DNA of 15,186 nucleotides from positions 1 through 15,186 of the forward strand of contig JADNYJ010000717.1 in the NCBI GenBank assembly GCA_015501075.1, read 5' to 3'. The notes beneath the pieces were generated by a model. That model was not told the DNA's origin and did not search any database. It was given only the letters and a program-made list of their open reading frames with translations. This stretch comes from Gymnopilus junonius (lineage: Eukaryota > Basidiomycota > Agaricomycetes > Agaricales > Galerinaceae). Position numbers and translations under genes: made by a program. How positions within the stretch are numbered: position 1 is the stretch's first letter; each line of letters begins with the position of its first letter. Shown piece after piece: positions 7,660-15,186 of the stretch.

Positions 7660-10600
7660 ATGTCTTCCACCTTTGTTAGTAGGAGGAAGAGCAGACAAAA
7701 GAAGCGCTCTTCGGCCGCACCCAACTCACCCCCAAAGCTGCAGCCACTCATTTTTTCGTCAGAGCCCATAGTAGACCTGACCCTACCCCCTTACCGTGCC
7801 CGCTCCGAGGAAAGCTTAGATGCATTACTGAACGCTGACAGCAGTAACGAGAAAAACTCCAAGTACTTACGAAAAGGCAATGAAGGTCGCTCTTCCGGTG
7901 TGGTACTCTTAATAAGTGATCCCGAGGATAGTATTGCCCATGACGACGATAATGACGCCGAATCCGCCGGCCTCGTGTCTTTCCATCCCAGACGCGGTTT
8001 AGGTGCAGGTGTTGATGACGATAATAATATTCAATCCCATGGATTGGCGCGCTCAAATTTACGAAACAACCACAACCACAACCAACACCACCATCATCTC
8101 CACCTACCCCCGCCCAATTCTGCTCCGCCTATCGCCCTCTCATCGTCAAATTTCAATTCGAATCACTGCCACAGGTCGCCGGAAGCATTCCCCTCTGTCC
8201 CTGACATCGCCATCACATTTCCTTCCCTCGAGCTCGATTCCACCTTTGTTTTTGTGGAACAGCCTGGACTCTCTTCGCGAAAAGCGAGTCGCTCGCTAAC
8301 GGCGCTGGACTCCCCTAATTACCTCACTGTATCGTCCGAACAACCGCCACTACCGTCATTACCGCGACATATCCTCATGTCTTCCGCAGGGCCTTACCGT
8401 CACACGTGCAAAGCGACTGTGGGCATGGCACCACTACCGCAAGGACTATCAGGTCTACCCATAATCAAGACCAACCGCAGAGAAGAGCGTCCTCTCTTTG
8501 CTCGGACATTCAGTCTGAGGAGTTCGTCGAGCCCTAGGACCAAGAATCGACCGCCCCTACAAGATGTTGTTGAAGGCATTACGAGCGCGCCGAATAATGC
8601 CGCTGACAACGCCAGTGGTGTTTTTGGAACTGCAAAATCAAATGCTTTAAGCAGTTCATCAAATAATGGATTACAACCCGACCTACATCCAACTAGACCT
8701 TTGGTACCACCTTCTGAATCCTCTGATCAGGTTCAGGACGCGCATCCGCGACTTCAATATCATTGTCTGATTCGCATGCGCCTCGAGTTCTTCAAACACG
8801 GCCTCTGGCAGTGGGTCTGCGATCAGCTCAAATTCGAGCATGGAACATGCACCGCACTCAGGACCGCCACCATCCCTTTTTAATAACCCGGCAACTAAAT
8901 CTGGACATGCTGGACATGCAATGACAGTTTTAATGGCCTTTAGTGATGGTCATAGTCAGCCTGCTGACAATCATCCAACGAGGCCGACCCTGACAACTCA
9001 TACGCTCAGCGGCCAGCTCAGACTCTCACTCCAACAACTCGCATTCACATGAGGGCGAGGGTGCGACCACTGGTTCGAACTCCCCTTTTACTTCGAGTCC
9101 TGGCGGACCTAGTAGGAGTGCGAGTACGACGTCTTCAAGTTCTTTCACAAGATGGAGGAGGTGGAGGGCGGGTGGGAGGGACAGTGGGTTAACTAGTCGG
9201 ACTAGTTTGGGTGAGGGGGAGGAGACTTTTGGGACAGTGAGTTTGTTTGTTTTATTTCCTCGGGCAAAAACGCCCGTAAAGCTTTCTACAACGTCTCACT
9301 TTTACCCCTCGCTTTTTGCATCGCATGTTTCTTGTTTGCTTACGCTTTTGTTTTATTTTCTCGGCATAGAATTTCGACAACCATGAGACGCCTCAGAAGC
9401 AAAAACACGTAGGCCGAAGTCTAACTCCAAAGGGCAAAGAGAAAGACAAGCGCAAGCTAGCACATACTAGAAATTCTTCTTGGGGAGATATGGCCAACTC
9501 ATTGCTTGGCAAGACAAGGTCACGGGAAGGCAAGGAAAAGGAGCAGTCGAAAGCAGAAAACGCAGAACCCACCACCCTCGGTAGGCGAGCCAAATTCATG
9601 CTGGGCAGCGATCAGATGTCGATCTGCCTGCGAGCTTTACCAATGCTTCGAGGTCGAGAAGTCCTGTGCCCCCTTTATCTCTATCCGCTAGTCTTAGTCG
9701 TGATATGACCTCTTCGCCTTCACCCATAGAACAACGGCAGCCTTCGATACACCGCCCTGCTTTGTTGCGCCGTGATGCTGTTATTAGTCCTGAAGAGCCC
9801 GTTGGGCGGAGGAGATGGACATTAGCCAGCGTGATAACGATGAGGGTATCTCGGATGAAGGCTGGTCAAAAGAGCTGGAAAAGATGCGGCAAGTGGTGGG
9901 AGTGGGCTAGGCGAAGGGAGAAGGAGAGAAAGGGTGGGACAGAACAAGCAGTGCTGATGAAGACGAGGAGGAAGAGATGGGAGTGGTATGGGATATAGGA
10001 ATGGATGTGTGGGAGAAGGAAAGAGAGAAAGGAGGTGGGGTGTTGTATGAAAGCCCCCACTCTGAGACTGGGACTGTTACCCCAGATGAAACGGATGGCC
10101 ATGCAATAATAACGAGAAGAGCGCGTCTTTCCCTCTTCTTCCGTATGCCCCTTCTCTGGTCCTTCAACGACACGGAGGTCGACTGCTCCTTCGCCTACCT
10201 GGCTCGCAGCACAGCGTGCACTCCTGATATGCCGGGAGCTTATTTTAACAGAGAGGCATTATCTTTCCCTTCTCCTATCCTTGCTTTCACAGCATACGGC
10301 AACACCTCCGCCCTTTAATGCTGCGGTATGTGGAAGAACTTGTCCGTGCGAGCGCAGGGGTGCTTGCAGGAATGGAGAAGGAGCCAAGTGTGGTGGAGTG
10401 GCGAGAGCTTTTTGGAGAAGGAGAAGAGGTGATGCTTGCGTATGTAGGCTGGTGTGGTGTCGTTGGTGGGTGGTTTGTCAATAACCATCATGAAGGAGGC
10501 AAGGTGGTAGATGGTCAGGCTGGCTTGTACGATGAAGATGCTAAGACCCACTGAAGAGGACGGTTAGTATGTGGAGGAAGAGCATGCCTAGTATAGCTGC

Positions 10601-11683
10601 GCTTGGATTGGAAGGAGGCGGAATGATCTCGGTTTATGGGAGGGGGAGAGGGATCCAGAAAAGGAGAAGGAAAGGTCGAAGGCGATGCTTTCTCCACTCC
10701 TGCAGGGATTGGTGTTGGTGTTGTCCCTCCGAGTGTCTCGGCTGCATCCGCTTTAGCCGTGCCTGTGTCGAGATCGATTTCTAGTATTGGACTGGTTTCG
10801 TCGATGTCGACGTCGGCAGCGATGAAAGGCCACAGCAGCAGAGGAAGCCGCTTCTGTAAGAGAACTGGCAATATTACCTACGCAGAGGGTCATGCGGTAT
10901 GTTTTGCTCTATCGAGGTGGGTCTGCTCCTTTTTCTACTATCCTTCTTTTGGGGCGTCAGCTGACAAGACGTTTGATTAGACCTGCTCTCCCATACACCA
11001 CATACGTCGCCCTCAAGAGCGTTTGTGGAAAGGGCTGTAGAGACTGCTTGTCGGATTGCGGACAAGTGTGATCGAGCACAGGGCAATGCTGCTTTCGTTG
11101 CTTCTTCATCGACTGGTCATGGTGGTGCTTCCGAGAACGGCAGCAGCGCCAAAGAATCCAAATCAAATTCGGCAGTATCTGAGGATGGTCATTCCAAGCC
11201 TGCGACGTCGCCAATATCTGCCGTTTTCCCAATTTCACTCACGACCTCGCTTTCTACGACACGGGACAGGAGGGTTGAAGAAGAAGAAACCCATGGAGCT
11301 CCCGTTGGCTCTTCTGTGATGGGTGGTAGAATGAAGAACACTAGGACAGTTTCTATGAAATCGCTGTCTGGGTTGGGATGGGGAGGAATGTGAAAGCTGA
11401 GAACGGCGACGTGCCGATGGTGGTTAATTTGGGTGGTGCAGGGCAGGAGGAAGCCGCGGTTACACGAGGAAAATTTAGGTTTGGTCAGTCTGAGCCCAGG
11501 TCTACGTCTGAAGGATACCCATACCCCCTTGTCCCGGGTTTTGTGACAGGGTTTCTAGTTCGTCATTTGCATGCATGGATTTTTCGTTCACTCAGTTCAT
11601 TCAACTCCACATTCTGCACTTGTTTACAACTTCATCTTGCATTGGATTATAATTTTATTTCATTCAGTCATTCACATTCATAG
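7660..11683 (+). CDS. RhoGEF: large low-complexity protein with a Dbl-homology domain, frame-disrupted in this sequence
   Basis: DH proteins exchange GDP for GTP on Rho/Cdc42 GTPases in polarity signalling. ATG 7660 has A at -3; ATG 7522 in the same frame is possible. The first third is disordered and Ser/Pro-rich, with SSEPIVDLTLPPYRARS near residue 32 and an Asn/His run. After an intron at 9237-9369 come basic and acidic segments, then the DH domain (about 10212-11097): RALLICRELILTERHYLSLL, PLMLRYVEELVRASAGVL, VMLAYVGWCGVVGGWFV, VRELAILPTQRVMRYVLLYR, and after intron 10917-10980 (CTGAC branch site, phase 1) DLLSHTPHTSPSRAFVERAV and CDRAQGNAAF. LPTQRVMRYVLLYRDLL is the diagnostic DH helix; no PH domain is visible. 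The frame jumps near 8728, 8780, 8919, 8940, 8976, 9011, 9614, 9805, 10113-10145, 10315, 10552-10640, 10815-10838 and 11393, and TAG interrupts at 9908. The end (TAG 11681-11683) is uncertain. Confidence 0.82.
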
Positions 11684-12051
11684 GATAGAATAAGTACTCG
11701 CACACAGTCATTCGCATTTTTTTCTGGTCTATTCATCATTGGATTTGTCTCTCATTATTCATTGCATGTACATGTGCCGTTTCTTGCATCTCTTCTCCAT
11801 GTCATGATCGTAATGCTTATTCACGTCGTCCACGTCTTAGTCTAGTTGTATATCGGGAGTGAGTCAATTAGTGAATTAAGATTTAATTCAGGTCGTAGTA
11901 ATTTTACTTTCACAATAAAAACTTAGAGACGGTTTAAAGTCCCCTTTTTACACTTCTTGTGGCTTCCAAAGTTACTTGCAATCGCGCGTTGCGCAACGCG
12001 CCAATTTAAACCAAACACGTTCACATGACCCACTATTATCACGCGCGGTGC
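11684..12051. other. Spacer between convergent genes, AT-rich
   Basis: This lies between the 3' ends of the RhoGEF (plus) and F-box-like (minus) genes. T-rich 3'-UTR-like sequence follows the RhoGEF stop, with AATAAA at 11915-11920 (in CACAATAAAAAC) as a candidate plus-strand polyadenylation signal. The only structured element is the 18-nt palindrome listed separately. Confidence 0.5.
11984..12001. repeat. Perfect 18-nt CpG-rich palindrome
   Basis: GCGCGTTGCGCAACGCGC equals its own reverse complement over all 18 bases. It lies between two converging genes, so a role as a hairpin in a 3' end or as a dimeric protein site is possible. It shares the core GCGCAACG with the GC island near 3195-3226. 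Confidence 0.75.
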
Positions 12052-12662
12052 TCACGCTAGCGCGTCCAGATATGCCCTGACCGGTATTTCCCCACCATGC
12101 TGCCGGACTGCTGCGTCGTGCGCAGTTTGTCTGCAAACCAAAAGGTTTCCTTTCTGATAATACCACGGATATTTGTCTCCGTCTGGAAAACCAGTGAAGT
12201 CCTCCCCATACAGCCCTGGAATGGCATGCGCAACAGGGATGCTCGCAAGTGTCTCTTCAGAAAGCTTGTACTCCTGAACTGCAACGTCTTTCAAAATCAT
12301 ATGAAAGCCAAATTCGTCCTGGATGCACAGGTAACAGCAGCGCTTGCATTCGAGCAGATATATAACTCCCCCGAACTTGCCGCAGAGACAACATTGGCTC
12401 GTGTAGAGAACTTCGAGGAGTTGCCCGGCTTTGAAATAGGACCCGAGTTTCATCTTCGAGAAGGTTTGAAGTGCCTCTGGTACATGCTTGAGAAGAACGG
12501 CATACGTCGGCCAGTTGCTTACGAGGAGTAGGTATGGAAACTCGAACGACGCAAACGAGACAAGGTCTCGAGATCACAGTATTGGAAGATGATATGGAGG
12601 AACTCGAGAGAAAGTATTTCCAGAATTCCAAGAGGGGACTTGGAGAGACGATCTGAAGGCAT
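12052..12662 (-). CDS. F-box-like protein with C-terminal Cys cluster, one frame break
   Basis: Repairing one missing base would give about 203 residues. The start ATG at 12662-12660 begins MPSDRLSKSPL, followed by LEILSLEFLHIIFQYCDLET and LSRL, which fits an F-box helix pair (LPxExLxxIFxxxD-type), normally the Skp1-binding part of SCF ubiquitin ligases. The frame then jumps between about 12532 and 12572, most simply at the TTT on the minus strand (12553-12555). It continues SNWPTYAVLLKHVPEALQTF, MKLGSYFKAGQLLEVLYTS, and a cysteine set CCLCGKFGG...LECKRCCYLC (about residues 88-110) that could bind zinc. This layout recalls fungal F-box proteins in which the box is followed by a Cys-rich insert and a conserved basic tail. 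The end is VRAYLDALA and TAG at 12054-12052. The F-box call is by pattern only; a substrate cannot be inferred. Confidence 0.68.
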
Positions 12663-13089
12663 ATTTATAAAGGCGGGCGACTCTCTGGTGGCCTCACCAC
12701 GACCATTCCAACGATCTTGAGAGGAAATGGGATGTTTCCCTGACAATTTTCCTATGTTTTGTACTATCAGCGACATCGGTGTAACAATCGTGATGCTTCC
12801 TTTTGGCCAGGGTGGAAGGATGGCGGCGTGAAGCACTGAGTAGTGTAAGTAAAACATGGTTTCAGGTGTAAAGAGAATTTTTCTCAACAATTGTCAACGT
12901 ACAAACAGGGTAGGTCACGTACAATTGAGGCGTGTTCAAGGTCAAAAGGATAGATTGTGGCATAGGCATTGCAAAACTTAACTTGGATGAGATGATTATG
13001 GAGTCGAATGAACAGGCGTTGAAAGTAATTCCTCGAAAATATTGTGATTGTGATTCTGTAAAAAAAACAGACAAAATCATCTTGCTACT
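12663..13089. other. Spacer between two minus-strand genes
   Basis: This holds the F-box-like gene's promoter and the 3' flank of ETF-alpha. ORFs on both strands here have no recognisable motif. Nothing else is seen. Confidence 0.5.
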
Positions 13090-14262
13090 TTACTTTTGCA
13101 ACTTCTCTGTCAACTCTGGCACAGCTTCGTACAGGTCAGCAACAAGGCCAACATCAGCGACTTGGAAAATCGGAGCATCTGCGTCCTACGAAAAATATAT
13201 CAATGAGTGTACATCTCGTTTGAAAATACCAATTAGTCCAAACCTTGTTAATAGCAACAATCATCTTTGAGTCTTTCATACCCGCAAGATGTTGGATGGC
13301 ACCCGAAATACCAATGGCGATGTACAGTTCGGGAGCAACAACTTTACCCGTCTGACCGACTTGCAGCGAATTATCCGCGTACCCAGCATCCACGGCCGCG
13401 CGGGAAGCACCCACAGCAGCGCCCAGCGCGTCAGCAAGAGGGTAGAGCACCTTTTCAAACGTCTCAGAATTCTTCAATGCCCTTCCACCTGATACAACAC
13501 GCGAAGCTACTCCGAGCTCGGGTCGGTCTGATTTAGCGATGGTCGTCTGAGGTGGACAGTCACTGGGTCTGCGACTTCAGTTGGGTTCACAGATTTTTCT
13601 TCTGCCCTGAGCCAGTAGCAAGAGCAGGCGCGAACGCTGTTCCACGAACGGTGAAGAACTTGATAGGGATAGTGCTTGGAGCGCGAACGGTGGCAATGGC
13701 ATTTCCGGCGTAGATGGGTCGGGTGAAAGTGGTGCTCCCCGATGAAGCGTCGTGCTCTAGTGAGGTAACATCAGAGATCGTGGGTGCGTCGAGCACAGGA
13801 GACGCGTGGTAGGAGGGATTTTGCTGAAGAAGAAGTGGCTGAGACGACGTGGGTGAAGCCGCTGTCTCCCTTTAGGAGCCCTCAAAAAGGGGAGAGAGCA
13901 CTTCAGCGACGGGTTCGGCATATTGAGGGGAAGTAGAATGTAGCACTGAGGTTACCCTTCAACCTTTAACCAAGAGTAAAAAAAAATCGTCAGCACATTC
14001 GCAACATAGATAACATAGAAAAAAAAAAGGAAAAGAGCTTAACCCACTTTTTAGCCTTCTCCACTACAGCCGGAACGTGCTCGGAGCTACCAACAACCAG
14101 AGCAGAGACCTGCCCACCAAGTTGTTCAGCAGCAGTCAACGCAGACAACGATCCCGAGCAATAACTCCTTCCCGGTGCTCGAGAAATACGAGGCATGAGG
14201 GCTAGCTGTCGCGTATGTACGAGCAAACGCTCGTCGGCAGATTCGTGACTTGTTCGGAGCAT
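13090..14262 (-). CDS. Electron transfer flavoprotein alpha subunit, mitochondrial; several single-base frame breaks
   Basis: ETF-alpha binds FAD and, with ETF-beta, carries electrons from matrix acyl-CoA dehydrogenases to ETF-ubiquinone oxidoreductase. ATG 14262-14260 starts an Arg/Ser-rich presequence (MLRTSHESA, then [15 protein letters not shown]). Then come [121 protein letters not shown] and the FAD-binding C-terminal signature [80 protein letters not shown]. The last intron is 13243-13186 and the final exon 13185-13090 (TAA). The first intron is about 14047-13957, acceptor uncertain. The frame jumps near 14236, 14192, 14151, 13881, 13801, 13606 and 13558; nearly all fit loss of one base beside a G or C run. 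The two sides of each break still match the family, so the gene is probably intact in the organism. Confidence 0.93.
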
Positions 14263-14603
14263 CTGGCTAAGCTGACGGAGGAAGGGCAGCTGTAGGGGAT
14301 GTAGGACAACTTGGATCGCCTCCCCGCGTCGTCTGTGGTAAGAGTTCGGGGCAGAGGAACTTGGAAGAGTGGAGGTGGGGTTGCCGGATCCGGTTAATCA
14401 TGTGCATCCCTCAAGGTCCAACTTTAACCCGACTTTCAAATCTGGAAGGCAACCGCCTTCGAGCTTGGATGCAGAGTTTTTCGAAAAGAGGAGATCCAGA
14501 AGCCATTATTTTTTCTGCATTCATAGCTCTAAGTTACATTTAATTATTCTATTTCATGTCCTTCATTCATTAACATTTACGATCCGCCAATGTATTCGCC
14601 ACC
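14263..14603. other. Spacer between ETF-alpha start and SDR end
   Basis: This holds the ETF-alpha promoter and the 3' flank of the SDR gene, both on the minus strand. Short ORFs lack motifs. No clear element is seen. Confidence 0.45.
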
Positions 14604-15186
14604 TTCAAACCTCATTAGAAAAACCGTTCTCGGAAAGAATCCGAACCAGACTTACTATTATGTGAATAACTTGTCCAGTATGATATTCGAGTCGCTCGAG
14701 CCAAGAGAACGTAAGAAGGACCAGTTTCGGCTGGCTGCCCAGCGCGTCCATGAAGAGGTAAACCGACGCCCAGTCCCTCCATGCATCAGCCGAACGCGAC
14801 CCAGCTTGAAAGCAGTGATGATAGGTCCTGGAGCGACTGCATTTACGCGAATACCCTTTGACGCAAGTTGGGTCGCAAGGCTGCGGGTAAAGGATAAGAT
14901 GGCGCCCTTGGTAGAACTGTAATCAACTGCAGGTGAAAAAAGTGGAGTAAGTTTGTGCAACGACACGGAGAAAGACTGAAGATAAGCATTCACCTAGACC
15001 AGCAGATCCTCTATAGGCAGTGACTGAGGTGGTGTTGATGATGGTTGAGCCGCGTTTCAGATGAGGAAGAGCAAACTTTGTAACGGCAAACATCTGGAGG
15101 ATGTTTGAACGGAAGGTGCTTTCCACCTTTTTGAGATCTACATCCTCGAATTTCTTGCAAATGCTGAGAGCGAAAACCTTCAGTAT
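14604..15186 (-). CDS. Short-chain dehydrogenase/reductase, C-terminal part (5' end outside window), frame breaks near the 3' end
   Basis: SDR enzymes are NAD(P)-dependent oxidoreductases with a Rossmann fold. The N-terminal cofactor motif lies beyond the right edge. Visible on the minus strand: KKFEDVDLKKVESTFRSNIL, FAVTKFALPHLKRGSTIINT, TSVTAYRGSAGL, then after a 67-nt intron (14993-14927, phase 1) VDYSSTKGAILSFTRSLATQ, LASKGIRVNAVAPGPIITA. The catalytic Ser is in NTTSV and the catalytic YxxxK is YSSTK; KGIRVNAVAPGPI is the classical SDR motif after it. Downstream the family pattern continues only by changing frame: QAGSRSADAWRDWASVYLFM, GRAGQPAETGPSYV, LASSDSN, TGQVIH. The jumps lie near 14809, 14748, 14699 and 14681, each equal to one lost base. 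The 3' end is uncertain; a stop in the final frame is at 14606-14604. The sequence resembles the YghA/YhdF-like SDR subgroup common in bacteria and fungi; substrate unknown. Confidence 0.88.

Noticed and set aside
7748..8056. Minus-strand ORF of 102 codons in the RhoGEF region
   Set aside because: It is antisense to the open plus-strand frame and has no independent support.
9061..9080. GGTTCGAAC resembling a tRNA B box
   Set aside because: No acceptor, D or anticodon arm surrounds it, and it lies in the RhoGEF coding region.
8725..11400. Programmed frameshifting or many tiny introns to explain the frame jumps
   Set aside because: The jumps lack GT-AG pairs at usable distances and slippery-site patterns, and the same kind of jump occurs in ETF-alpha and the SDR, which do not use frameshifting.
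1..15186. CRISPR array, intact transposon, biosynthetic gene cluster or defence system
   Set aside because: No regularly spaced repeats, transposase or integrase motifs, large synthase domains or known defence genes were seen on either strand.

Overview
The window reads as nuclear DNA of a filamentous fungus, most likely a basidiomycete (Agaricomycetes-like). Genes are split by short GT-AG introns, many of 49-67 nt with CTGAC-type branch sites. Both strands are used, there are no operons, and the recognisable proteins are typical mushroom-genome families. Identifications come from reading translated motifs by eye; no database search was run.

Layout: (1) 1-827, minus strand: N-terminal part of a copper-containing amine oxidase with five exons, one of only 20 nt, running off the left edge. 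(2) 828-3566: a 2.7 kb spacer between divergent genes with no convincing gene; it holds a near-perfect 19-nt inverted repeat, a GC-only island and a CACGTG palindrome. (3) 3567-4186, plus strand: a three-exon gene for a 137-residue, extremely acidic, probably nuclear protein. (4) 4766-4853, plus strand: tRNA-Thr(CGT) with a 16-nt intron and a T9 Pol III terminator. (5) 5047-5894, minus strand: a two-exon FMN-binding pyridoxamine-phosphate-oxidase-like protein (Alr4036 type). (6) 5895-7659: spacer with only weak, overlapping ORFs. (7) 7660-about 11683, plus strand: a large low-complexity protein carrying a Dbl-homology (RhoGEF) domain. (8) 12052-12662, minus strand: a small F-box-like protein with a Cys cluster. 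(9) 13090-14262, minus strand: mitochondrial electron transfer flavoprotein alpha subunit. (10) about 14604-15186, minus strand: the C-terminal part of a short-chain dehydrogenase/reductase, running off the right edge.

The most striking property is not a gene. From about 8.7 kb to the right edge, every protein gene is broken by single-base frame jumps, nearly all equal to loss of one base and many beside G, C or T runs. The genes in the first 6 kb and the first kilobase of the RhoGEF gene read cleanly. Because conserved, unrelated genes on both strands are hit alike, I infer unpolished sequence more readily than parallel decay. Gene prediction on this stretch would miss or mis-build the RhoGEF, ETF-alpha, F-box and SDR genes.

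The genes do not form a pathway cluster. Amine oxidase, ETF-alpha, the flavin oxidase and the SDR are all redox enzymes, but orientation and spacing give no sign of shared control. I see no CRISPR array, intact transposon, biosynthetic cluster or clearly new system.
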